Assembly: GCF_011059105.1 (NCBI RefSeq)
Contig: NZ_JAALLS010000003.1
Span: forward strand, 124,001 to 188,000
Reading direction: 5' to 3'
Length of the DNA: 64,000 bases
DNA from: Fodinibius halophilus
GTDB lineage: Bacteria > Bacteroidota > Rhodothermia > Balneolales > Balneolaceae
The notes under the pieces were generated by a model that saw only the letters and a program-made list of their open reading frames with translations, did not search any database and had not been told where the DNA came from. A program made the position numbers and the translations under genes. Shown in pieces: positions 9,067-17,255 of the stretch. Numbering within the stretch: position 1 is the first letter of the stretch; each line of letters opens with the position of its first letter.

Positions 9067-9185
9067 CTTTGCAAAACCAGGCAGCCATCCTGAATGTAAT
9101 GAAGGATCTCCCTTTCAACGGCAGCAGATGGATACTGGAGATTCTTCGACAAGCTCAGGATGACGAAATCAAAGGTTTTGCAAAG
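9067..9185. repeat. MITE-like palindromic intergenic repeat
   Basis: CTTTGCAAAACC at 9067-9078 is mirrored exactly by GGTTTTGCAAAG at 9174-9185. The interior holds CTTCGACAAGCTCAGGATGAC-like sequence and CATCCTGAATGTAATGAAGG. The same inner motif occurs in broken form near 260-370 and 26690-26730. No coding potential is visible. It looks like a non-autonomous dispersed repeat. Confidence 0.6.
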
Positions 9186-9194
9186 CCCTCTCAA

Positions 9195-9227
9195 ACAAAA
9201 AAGGCCCCGAAATCCGGAGCCTTTCTG
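9195..9227 (-). terminator. Intrinsic terminator after yidC
   Basis: On the minus strand AAGGCTCCGG-ATT-TCGGGGCCTTTTTTG forms a GC-rich stem with a T-run. It lies 20 bases past the yidC stop codon and closes the rpmH-rnpA-yidD-yidC operon. Confidence 0.88.
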
Positions 9228-9247
9228 CTTCATACACGTTAGGCTGT

Positions 9248-11068
9248 TTAGGCGTTTGCCATCTCTTTTTCTTTATCCATTTGGCGATAAATAATCAGCT
9301 GCTGCCCAATAGATACTACGTTATATATGAGATAGTAGAGACTTAATCCCGCAGCAAAGTTGTTAAAAATAAACAACAGCATGAAGGGGAAAATATATTG
9401 CAGTGCCTTCATATTCGGTCCGCCGGCTGCTCCACCGCCGCCACCACCGGGTCCCATACCGCCGGTAAGTTTGCTTTGTGCCATCATTGCTGCTGTCATC
9501 AACAGTACAAAACCGGCAAGCTGATCACCAAGAAACGGAACTTCAAAAGGAAGGTTTAATATATAATCCGGTGCTGAAAGGTCACCTGCCCACAGAAATT
9601 CCTGCTGACGAATTAAGATCGAGTTCTGGAAGAAACGCCAAAGAGTAATTAAAATTGGTAACTGTAACAGGTTGGGCAAACATCCACCCAGCGGATTTAC
9701 GCCCTCCTCTTTATACAGCTTCATTGTTTCTTTCTGCTGTTTTTCCGGGTCATCTTCATACTTCTCTTTAATCTCCTGCATCTTAGGCTGCAGCTCTTTC
9801 ATTGCAGCCATACTACGGTAACTCTTCTTTGTAAGCGGGTACAGAACCATCTTAATGAGTATAGCAAATAAGATAATCGCAAAACCGATGCTCATATAAT
9901 TTTCAGCTGCATCGAAGTACGGAATAATAAGATACGTTACGAGAGGGTCCGACATCCAGCTTAACCAAGAGTACCCGGTATCTACCATCCCATATGTCTG
10001 GGCATCATAAGAGGACAATGCGTGATAGTCCATTGGACCGGCAAACAAACTAAAAGCTGCTTTTCCTTTGGGAGAGATGTCCGTTGTAATAAACGACTTG
10101 TAATTATGATCAGTCGTCATCTTCCCGCTTTCTCCCGTCTGTTCACCAACAAGATGGGCGCCCTGTGTAGAATTTGGAGTCTTAATAATTTGCGTAAAGA
10201 ACTTTGTGCGAGTTGCCACCCAATCGATAGTACCATTGTAATCTTGGGTATTGCGTCCTGCTTCATCTAGCTTTAACCGCTCCATCTCTCCCCCAGTATA
10301 AACATAGGCCGAAGAGTAAGTAGATTCCAGTGTGGGATCTTTCTCGGTGAAATTAAGTGGAGAGGTCCATCCAAAATCAACTGTACCACCAATAATATCG
10401 CGCTCCAATCCTTCAAAAGTAACATCGAGCCCGAACTGGTGAGAATCTCCCGACAGGGTATACGTATAAACTATGCGCTTACTGTCGCTGATGTTAAGAG
10501 CATACCGAACCTGTGCCGAATCACCTTTTGCTACAGTCAGCGAATCAGCATTGGTAAGGGGTTCAAACACCAGGTCATTCGTCTCAACATTATAATTTTC
10601 ACTGGTCAGAAAGCCCATGGAGTACGCAGATTGCGTCGTATCTTTAATCATATGCACAGGCTTATGATCCCACGTCTCGTAATCTTTGAGCGTTATCTGC
10701 GAAGGCCCTGCTCCGAGATTTGTAAATGTTGCCCGGTACAGGGGAGTCTTAACTACAATTTCAGAAGTATCAGCGACACTGGCAGCTGAAAATGCTCCCA
10801 TATTTTGTGGTTCTTCCTGTTCAGAACGCAACGTTTGCTGCTGTGGTTCTGGTGAAGCCTGTGCTTCTTCCACATCTTGCTGCTGGCTATCCTCATTTTG
10901 TGCCATCGTCTTTGCTCGCTGGCTGTCTGCCTGAGCAGCAGCAATACTGTCTTGACGCGCTTGTGCCTGACGTTCACGCAATTCCTGTTCTGATGGCATG
11001 CTAAAGTAGCCCCAGGCAACCATCACTATAAATATTAACACTAAGCCGGTTACGGTATTACGATCCAA
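9248..11068 (-). CDS. yidC: Membrane protein insertase YidC
   Basis: 606 residues, the long Gram-negative form. TM1 lies at the N-terminus (VTGLVLIFIVMVAWGYFSM). A periplasmic beta-sandwich domain spans about 60-350. The conserved five-helix Oxa1 core follows from ~375: AIILFAILIKMVLYPLTKKSYRSMAAMKELQPKMQEI, then NPLGGCLPNLLQLPILITLWRFF and the C-terminal helices. A Gly-rich loop (GGGGGG with A, P and M residues) sits between the last two helices. It inserts inner-membrane proteins with or without SecYEG. It is the last gene of the rpmH-rnpA-yidD-yidC operon, 18 bases after yidD. Confidence 0.97.
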   Translation of the reverse strand: MDRNTVTGLVLIFIVMVAWGYFSMPSEQELRERQAQARQDSIAAAQADSQRAKTMAQNEDSQQQDVEEAQASPEPQQQTLRSEQEEPQNMGAFSAASVADTSEIVVKTPLYRATFTNLGAGPSQITLKDYETWDHKPVHMIKDTTQSAYSMGFLTSENYNVETNDLVFEPLTNADSLTVAKGDSAQVRYALNISDSKRIVYTYTLSGDSHQFGLDVTFEGLERDIIGGTVDFGWTSPLNFTEKDPTLESTYSSAYVYTGGEMERLKLDEAGRNTQDYNGTIDWVATRTKFFTQIIKTPNSTQGAHLVGEQTGESGKMTTDHNYKSFITTDISPKGKAAFSLFAGPMDYHALSSYDAQTYGMVDTGYSWLSWMSDPLVTYLIIPYFDAAENYMSIGFAIILFAILIKMVLYPLTKKSYRSMAAMKELQPKMQEIKEKYEDDPEKQQKETMKLYKEEGVNPLGGCLPNLLQLPILITLWRFFQNSILIRQQEFLWAGDLSAPDYILNLPFEVPFLGDQLAGFVLLMTAAMMAQSKLTGGMGPGGGGGGAAGGPNMKALQYIFPFMLLFIFNNFAAGLSLYYLIYNVVSIGQQLIIYRQMDKEKEMANA

Positions 11069-11086
11069 GAGAAATCCTCAGTTAAA

Positions 11087-11320
11087 TTAAATTTTTGAAT
11101 TCTTTTTGTGCTCGGGTACAGGATCATGACCTCCTTCGGTCCAGGGGTGGCAACGTGCAATACGCTTTGCGGTAAGCCAAAACCCTTTAATAGCCCCATG
11201 CCTTCGAAAAGCTTCAATACTGTATTGACTGCATGTAGGATGATACCTGCAGCTGCTTGGCATCCACGGAGAAATAACTAGCTGATATAAGCGGACAAGT
11301 CCAATAAACAGGTATTTCAT
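11087..11320 (-). CDS. yidD: Membrane protein insertion efficiency factor YidD
   Basis: 77 residues. It has the full YidD signature: [37 protein letters not shown] and later [14 protein letters not shown], with the conserved cysteines C-x5-C. YidD is a small inner-face protein that assists YidC-dependent insertion. The start overlaps the rnpA stop by four bases, indicating translational coupling within the operon. Confidence 0.95.
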   Translation of the reverse strand: MKYLFIGLVRLYQLVISPWMPSSCRYHPTCSQYSIEAFRRHGAIKGFWLTAKRIARCHPWTEGGHDPVPEHKKNSKI

Positions 11321-11751
11321 GAATGGGCGGACAAAATGGTAGGAAGTTGATCGCGCACTTGTTCGAGCAATACTACTACATCTTGCTCAACATCTTTATA
11401 GGGCACATCAACAGCATTGGCCATGAGTGCTCCATGAAAAGTAAGCTCTGTCTCCCGGAGGAAGGCCGATAACGTATGTTGATGAAGCCGATAAGCTTCT
11501 TTAAGAAGCCGTTTCATTCTATTTCGTTTATTTGCTTTACCCAAACTTTTCCGTACAATAAAGCCCATAAGGCAGCCGAAAGAAGTATTATCAACAATCT
11601 GAAACCGTAGATTTACATACTTATGACGGAAAATATAAGCGTCCTTTTCAAAAAGGCGCTTAAAATTCTTTCGGCCCCTCAGGATTTTAGCTTTGGATAA
11701 GCCTAAATCATTGCCAGAGGTCGAAGAGTGGTTACTTCGGCCCTTGTTCAT
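11317..11751 (-). CDS. rnpA: Ribonuclease P protein component
   Basis: 144 residues from ATG at 11751; a GTG at 11754 is adjacent. After a 25-residue N-terminal extension rich in Ser and Asn, the RnpA fold starts at [15 protein letters not shown]. The RNA-binding signature [18 protein letters not shown] lies at about 72-89. With the RNA subunit it trims the 5' ends of pre-tRNAs. Its first 20 bases overlap the end of rpmH, and the N-terminal extension is encoded there and just after. The length (144) is longer than the usual ~120. Confidence 0.92.
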   Translation of the reverse strand: MNKGRSNHSSTSGNDLGLSKAKILRGRKNFKRLFEKDAYIFRHKYVNLRFQIVDNTSFGCLMGFIVRKSLGKANKRNRMKRLLKEAYRLHQHTLSAFLRETELTFHGALMANAVDVPYKDVEQDVVVLLEQVRDQLPTILSAHS

Positions 11752-11887
11752 CACTAATAGTGATACTGTGGCGTCCTTTTTGACGACGCTTCTTCAACAC
11801 TTTCTTTCCGTTCTTGCTACTATTACGCTTTCGGAAACCATGCTTGTTTTTTCGTTTACGACTGCTTGGTTGATACGTACGTTTCAT
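11732..11887 (-). CDS. rpmH: 50S ribosomal protein L34
   Basis: 51 residues, read directly on the reverse strand from ATG at 11887 to TAA at 11732. The sequence begins [20 protein letters not shown] and continues with Arg/Lys-rich [21 protein letters not shown], the complete L34 signature. The usual C-terminal KGRxxLSA is replaced by a longer [10 protein letters not shown] tail, which is the part overlapping rnpA. It is the first gene of the operon, divergent from secA with about 215 bases between the starts for two promoters. Confidence 0.95.
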   Translation of the reverse strand: MKRTYQPSSRKRKNKHGFRKRNSSKNGKKVLKKRRQKGRHSITISDEQGPK

Positions 11888-12104
11888 GACTAAAATCGAT
11901 TTATGAGAATTCGCTTCTGATACAGACCCATAAAATAAAAATAAATTTAGACAATAAGAACCATAATTTATCGGTTACATTTAATGCATATGTAGAGGTC
12001 TACTGGTAAAAAATGCGGAATTATACCGTTAATTAATTTGAACAGGCTCTGCGTAAACTGTAACTTTCACAAATCATATTAATTGCACGAGACAAAACTT
12101 TTCT

Positions 12105-15100
12105 ATGTTCGACACATTAGGTGATAAAGTTAGTGATCTTTTAACGAGTATTTTCGGATCCAAGAGCGAGCGTGACCTCAAAAGGATCTGGCCCATAGTG
12201 GAAGAAATAAATGAGCACTATGAGGGAATGGAAGAGCTTTCGGATGAAGAGCTCAAACAGAAGACCGAATCCTTCAAGCAGAAAATTAGTGACGCCACTG
12301 CCGAAGTGGAAGAGGAGATCGCCTCTATTAAAGACACGCTGAACAGCAGCGATGAACTCTCGGTAAACCGACGCCGTGAACTGGCCGAAGAACTCGAAGA
12401 GCTTGAACAAGAACAAACAGACATCATTGAAGATGTTCTGGATGAGATCCTGCCCGAGGCCTTTGCCGTAATGAAAGATACGTGCCGGCGCTTCCTTGGC
12501 GAAAAATGGATGGTCGGCGGCAGCATGAACGAATGGGGTATGGTGCCCTACGACGTACAGCTTGCCGGCGCTGTTGCCATGCACCAGGGTAAAATTGCTG
12601 AAATGAAAACGGGTGAAGGTAAAACACTGGCCGCTATTATGCCGGCTTACCTCAATGCATTAAGTGGCCGCGGTGTCCATATTGTAACGGTTAACAACTA
12701 CCTGGCAAAACGTGATGCCGAATGGAATGAACCGCTGTTTAACTTCCACGGTCTCGAAGTTGATTGTGTTGACCTCTATGATCCGAACTCCGAACCTCGT
12801 CGCGAAGCTTATCAAGCCGATATCACCTACGGCACAAATAATGAGTTCGGCTTCGATTACTTGCGCGATAATATGGTCGTCAACTCCGACCAGCTTGTGC
12901 AACGTGATCATAACTTCGCCATTATTGATGAGATTGACTCTATTCTTATTGATGAAGCCCGTACTCCACTTATCATTTCAGGTCCCGTACCGGAAGATAA
13001 CCGCTCTGAGAAATATGAAGAACTGAAACCCCGGGTAGAATCACTGGTTAAAGCTCAGAAAAAACTTGTTGCTTCCCTTGTCAAAGAAGCCCAGGAAGAG
13101 ATGGAAAAAGGGAATGAAGAGAAAGCGGGGCTCGCACTGTATCGCGCACAGCGTGGATTTCCAAAGAACAAGAAGTTCCGCAAAATGATGCAGATTCCAC
13201 AGAACCAAAAGCTTGTTCAAGAGACCGAAGCTTTTTACTTGCAGGACAATGCCCGCCGCCTGCCGGAAGTAGATGAAGAGCTATACTATTCGGTAGATAT
13301 GAAGATGAATAACCTGGAAATGACCGAAAAGGGTCGAGAGTTTATTCTGCGGGATGATGAAGATAAAGAGTTTTTCGTAATCCCTGACCTGGGTACCGAA
13401 ACCACTATTATTGATGAAGAAATTGATGAGCTTCGCGAAGAAAAAATCGAAGAGATCAAACAAAACGATGACTTTAGCGAAGAATATAAAGAGAAAAAGA
13501 TTGAAGAAGCCAAGCAGGAAGTAGCACAGGAACGCGAACGACGTTTCAATGAACTTCACCGCCTGTTTGCCGAACGCAGCGACCGCATCCACACTATCAA
13601 CCAGCTGCTAAAAGCCTATACCCTTTTTGAACGCGAAGAAGAATACATTGTTCAAGAAGGCAAAGTCCAAATTGTAGATGAGCATACAGGTCGTGTACTG
13701 TCGGGACGCCGATATTCTGATGGTTTGCACCAGGCTATTGAAGCCAAAGAGAATGTGAGTGTTGAAGCTTCTACTCAGACCTACGCTACCATTACGCTGC
13801 AAAACTACTTCCGGATGTACAATAAGCTTTCCGGAATGACTGGTACTGCTGCAACTGAGGAGGGAGAATTCAATGAGATATATGACCTTGACGTCGTAAT
13901 CATCCCCACTAATGAACCGGTAATCCGGGATGATAAAGAGGATCTCGTATTCCGCACCAAGCGTGAAAAATATAATGCGTCCATTGAAAGAATCCGTGAA
14001 TATCACGAAAAAGGGCAACCCGTACTCGTAGGTACTACCAGCGTTGATGTGTCTGAGACCATCAGCCGAATGCTCAAACGTGCCGACATTCCTCATAACG
14101 TATTAAACGCCAAGCATCACGCACGGGAAAGTGAAATTGTAGAAAATGCCGGCCAGCCCGGTGCCGTTACCGTGGCTACGAACATGGCGGGCCGTGGTAC
14201 CGATATTAAACTGGCTCCCGGTGTTAAAGAGAAAGGCGGGTTGGCTATCCTCGGTACTGCCCGACACGAATCTCGACGTATTGACTTGCAGCTTCGCGGA
14301 CGTGCCGGTCGTCAGGGAGATCCCGGGGAATCCCAATTCTTTGTATCTCTGGAAGATGACCTGATGCAGCTGTTTGGCTCTGATCGTGTTGCCAGCGTAA
14401 TGGATCGCCTCAACTTTGAAGAAGGCGAAGTTATTACCCACTCCTGGATTACCAAATCACTGGCACGGGCACAATCAAAGGTTGAGCAAAACAACTTCAG
14501 CATTCGTAAGAAACAGCTGGAATACGATGACGTGCTCAACAATCAGCGTGAAGTTATCTATAAACGACGTAAACACGCCCTCGAAGGTGATGAGCTACGT
14601 AGTGACCTCTACGACATGCTTGAAGAACTCGTCGAAAATGTAGTTGATGAACACTATCCTGAAGGTGAGCTCGATGAAATAAAAGATACCATACTTCGAT
14701 TCTTAGCTGTTGATATCCAACTTGATCGCGAAGAGATGGGCCAAATGGGACCTGACGTGCTCATTGATCACATTATTGAGCGAGCATACGAGGTTTATGA
14801 TCAAAAAGAACAGATGATCTCTGAACCTATCTATGAGGTGATCAAAAATATTGAAGAGTCGGAAGCCGAAAACAAGCCTTCCAAGGTGCAGGTTATCTTC
14901 ACTGACGGAATTCGCCGCATGCGAGTAGTGGTAGATGTAGACCGGGCACTCGAAAATGAAGGGCATGAAATTGCACGTGCCCTTGAGCGTACGGCGGTTC
15001 TTTCTACTATTGATAATAAATGGATGGACCACCTCCGCGAGCTGGATGCCGTTAAAGAAGGTATTGGCCTGCGTGCGTATGGGAAAAAAGATCCCCTCCT

Positions 15101-15500
15101 AGAATACAAGCGCGAAGCATTTGAGATGTTTAAGCAGCTGCTTGATGATGTTAACCAAGAGGCCATTTCTCTGATCTGGAAGGCGATCCCTGAGATGCAA
15201 GCTGACCAGGAAAAACTACAACAAGCACCCGAAGAGCGTGCCAAAGTGGATATGAACCAAGCCAAGACCAAGCACTCCGATGCTACCAATATGGGCTTCA
15301 AGTCCGGACAGGCACAGCCAAACGGCGGACAACAGGAACGGAGCGACCAAAAGCCACAACCGGTAACCGTTGAAGAAGAACCGGGACGTAACGACTACGT
15401 CAAAATTCAGAACATGAGCAGCGGCGAAGTCATCGATATCAAATGGAAAAAGGCCAAACGCAAAGTTGAAGAAGACGGCTGGGTTCTAATCGAAAAATAG
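12105..15500 (+). CDS. secA: Preprotein translocase ATPase SecA
   Basis: 1131 residues against about 900 in E. coli. The extra length lies in an acidic coiled-coil insertion at ~62-115 and a larger one around 320-500 (KEKKIEEAKQEVAQERERRF region). Walker A is MKTGEGKT at 167-174, Walker B IIDEIDSILIDEARTPL, with TMAGRGTDIKL-type and RRIDLQLRGRAGRQGDPG helicase motifs. The C-terminus is GRNDYVKIQNMSSGEVIDIK and lacks the zinc-binding CxCxGSGKKxKxC tail, as in many Bacteroidota. It powers Sec export at the inner membrane. It is transcribed divergently from rpmH. Confidence 0.97.
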   Translation: MFDTLGDKVSDLLTSIFGSKSERDLKRIWPIVEEINEHYEGMEELSDEELKQKTESFKQKISDATAEVEEEIASIKDTLNSSDELSVNRRRELAEELEELEQEQTDIIEDVLDEILPEAFAVMKDTCRRFLGEKWMVGGSMNEWGMVPYDVQLAGAVAMHQGKIAEMKTGEGKTLAAIMPAYLNALSGRGVHIVTVNNYLAKRDAEWNEPLFNFHGLEVDCVDLYDPNSEPRREAYQADITYGTNNEFGFDYLRDNMVVNSDQLVQRDHNFAIIDEIDSILIDEARTPLIISGPVPEDNRSEKYEELKPRVESLVKAQKKLVASLVKEAQEEMEKGNEEKAGLALYRAQRGFPKNKKFRKMMQIPQNQKLVQETEAFYLQDNARRLPEVDEELYYSVDMKMNNLEMTEKGREFILRDDEDKEFFVIPDLGTETTIIDEEIDELREEKIEEIKQNDDFSEEYKEKKIEEAKQEVAQERERRFNELHRLFAERSDRIHTINQLLKAYTLFEREEEYIVQEGKVQIVDEHTGRVLSGRRYSDGLHQAIEAKENVSVEASTQTYATITLQNYFRMYNKLSGMTGTAATEEGEFNEIYDLDVVIIPTNEPVIRDDKEDLVFRTKREKYNASIERIREYHEKGQPVLVGTTSVDVSETISRMLKRADIPHNVLNAKHHARESEIVENAGQPGAVTVATNMAGRGTDIKLAPGVKEKGGLAILGTARHESRRIDLQLRGRAGRQGDPGESQFFVSLEDDLMQLFGSDRVASVMDRLNFEEGEVITHSWITKSLARAQSKVEQNNFSIRKKQLEYDDVLNNQREVIYKRRKHALEGDELRSDLYDMLEELVENVVDEHYPEGELDEIKDTILRFLAVDIQLDREEMGQMGPDVLIDHIIERAYEVYDQKEQMISEPIYEVIKNIEESEAENKPSKVQVIFTDGIRRMRVVVDVDRALENEGHEIARALERTAVLSTIDNKWMDHLRELDAVKEGIGLRAYGKKDPLLEYKREAFEMFKQLLDDVNQEAISLIWKAIPEMQADQEKLQQAPEERAKVDMNQAKTKHSDATNMGFKSGQAQPNGGQQERSDQKPQPVTVEEEPGRNDYVKIQNMSSGEVIDIKWKKAKRKVEEDGWVLIEK

Positions 15501-15506
15501 CGTACC

Positions 15507-15543
15507 GTTATTGGTTAATGGATGGCATACAACCAATAACTTT
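15507..15543 (+). terminator. Hairpin after secA
   Basis: GTTATTGGTT at 15507-15516 pairs perfectly with AACCAATAAC at 15531-15540, followed by TTT. It starts six bases after the secA stop. The stem is AT-rich and the T-run short, so termination may be weak. Confidence 0.5.
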
Positions 15544-15567
15544 AACCATTAACCTATATTCGGCAAT

Positions 15568-16326
15568 ATGGAAATACTGGGAATTGATATCGGGAGTTAT
15601 GGTATCAAAGGATGCATTGTTGATACCGAAAAAGGTGAAATAATATCGGAATATAAAAGCACTCCCCCACTCGAGGATAGTACCCCACACAAAGTCTTAG
15701 CTCAGATGCATCATATGGTGAGCAATGAGTTTGAGTGGGATGGTCCTGTAGGATGTGCCTTCCCTGCTCCTGTCAATAACGGCATTGTTTTATCAGCAAG
15801 ACGTATCGACAAATCTTGGATAGATGCCAATGCTGAGCAACTTTTTTCTGATATCACCGATAATCCTGTCACTATTATAAATGATACCGACGCCACCGGT
15901 TTGGCAGAAATGCATTTTGGAGCAGGTATAAACCAAAGCGGGCTTACCATCGTGCTCACGGTGGGTACCGGTATCGGCTCTTCCCTTTTTATGGATGGCA
16001 AACTGGTGCCAAACACAGAGTTGGGCCTCCTTGAGATTGATGGCACCACCGTTGAAAAACATGCCTCTAACAAAGCCCGAAAAGAAGAAAATCTCCGCAA
16101 AAAAATCTGGGCCAAACGTTTAGAAACCGTGCTGGAACATTTCGAAAAGATCTTTCACCCCAACCTGTTTATTCTGGGCGGACAACTCAGCAAAAAGGCC
16201 AAAAAAACATTTCCATATATTAAAATAAACACCGCCTTTAAGGCCGCGGAATTTCAAAATGAGGCCAGTATCGTTGGTGCGGCTATGGTTGCCAGCAACA
16301 AGGGTAACGAAGTATTCTATCGCTAG
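15568..16326 (+). CDS. ppgK: Polyphosphate glucokinase-like ROK kinase
   Basis: 252 residues. The N-terminal phosphate loop reads LGIDIGSYGIKGCIVD (4-19). The catalytic aspartate is in IINDTDATGLAEMHFG, and VLTVGTGIGSSLFMDGKLVPNTELG matches PpgK, including the LVPNTELGxLEI segment typical of strictly polyphosphate/ATP glucokinases. The zinc-type CxCGxxGC motif of classic ROK repressors is absent, as expected for PpgK. It should phosphorylate glucose in the cytoplasm with polyphosphate or ATP. The gene follows secA and precedes mtgA by 20 bases. Confidence 0.82.
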   Translation: MEILGIDIGSYGIKGCIVDTEKGEIISEYKSTPPLEDSTPHKVLAQMHHMVSNEFEWDGPVGCAFPAPVNNGIVLSARRIDKSWIDANAEQLFSDITDNPVTIINDTDATGLAEMHFGAGINQSGLTIVLTVGTGIGSSLFMDGKLVPNTELGLLEIDGTTVEKHASNKARKEENLRKKIWAKRLETVLEHFEKIFHPNLFILGGQLSKKAKKTFPYIKINTAFKAAEFQNEASIVGAAMVASNKGNEVFYR

Positions 16327-16346
16327 CTCTGATGTTAGTGCCATAA

Positions 16347-17156
16347 ATGCCGACATATATAAAGCAATCGTCGTCTTTATACTCTACCATGGATGACTAC
16401 TATAGCTTTCAACAGCTTTCCAGAGAAGTTGAAGAAACAGAACTTTTCAAATACCGGTCTTATACAGCTCAGTTTGGGCATTATCTCTCCCGCTTAATTG
16501 CAGGAATATTCTTGTTATCGATATTTATCGTTTTATTGCTTCGCTGGATTCCTCCTCCCACAACTTCTTTCATATTACAAAGACAGTATGAAGCAAGGCA
16601 AAATAGCCAATCGCTGGATATTCAATACCACTGGATATCTGATGATGAGATTTCGCCACACCTCAAAATGGCAGCTATCTCATCAGAAGATCAACGCTTT
16701 GCCAATCACTGGGGACTTGATGTCAACTCTATCCAAAAGGCGATTAATGAACATAAACAAGGAGCAGATCTCCGGGGCGCCAGTACTATCACGCAACAAG
16801 TTGCCAAGAATCTTTTTTTATGGCCAAGCCGGTCATACCTGCGAAAAGGAGTCGAAGCCTATCTTGCTCTCACGATTGAGCTCCTTTGGTCGAAAGAAAG
16901 GATCCTCGAAGTATATTTAAATATTGTGGAATTTGGGGATGGTGTTTATGGTGCCGAAGCTGCCGCCCAGCGCTACTTTAACAAATCTGCGAAACAACTC
17001 TCAAAATGGGAAAGTGCCTTTATGGTAACGGCTCTTCCGGCCCCAAAACGTTATAATCTTGATAACCCCTCCGAATATATGTTAGGCCGCAGCGCCTGGG
17101 TTATGCGCTATATGAATTACCTGGGCAATGATACCTACCTGGAAAAATTAGAGTAA
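16347..17156 (+). CDS. mtgA: Monofunctional biosynthetic peptidoglycan transglycosylase
   Basis: 269 residues from ATG at 16347; an ATG at 16389 (MDDYYSF) may be the true start. One membrane segment lies at about 52-68 (AGIFLLSIFIVLLLRWI). The GT51 domain follows with the catalytic glutamate motif ISSEDQRFANHWGLD, then RGASTITQQVAKNLFLWPSRSYLRK, SKERILEVYLNIVEFGDGVYGAEAAAQRYF and the terminal ALPAPKRYN. It polymerises lipid II into glycan strands at the inner membrane. No transpeptidase domain is attached. Confidence 0.93.
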   Translation: MPTYIKQSSSLYSTMDDYYSFQQLSREVEETELFKYRSYTAQFGHYLSRLIAGIFLLSIFIVLLLRWIPPPTTSFILQRQYEARQNSQSLDIQYHWISDDEISPHLKMAAISSEDQRFANHWGLDVNSIQKAINEHKQGADLRGASTITQQVAKNLFLWPSRSYLRKGVEAYLALTIELLWSKERILEVYLNIVEFGDGVYGAEAAAQRYFNKSAKQLSKWESAFMVTALPAPKRYNLDNPSEYMLGRSAWVMRYMNYLGNDTYLEKLE

Positions 17157-17255
17157 TACCCTGCCTCAAAATCGTAAAAAAATGTACCGCTCTTGCCCCT
17201 CTCTTAAATCCTTTCTTTATTATCGAACGAAAAATAACTTTCAGAATCATTCATA

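Noticed and set aside
11888-12104. Possible replication origin near rpmH
   Set aside because: No DnaA boxes (TTATCCACA) or dnaA gene are seen; dnaN is about 47 kb away. The rpmH operon alone does not mark oriC.
15793-16115. Antisense frames inside ppgK and similar long shadow frames in secA and topA
   Set aside because: They lie wholly inside well-supported genes and lack recognisable domains.
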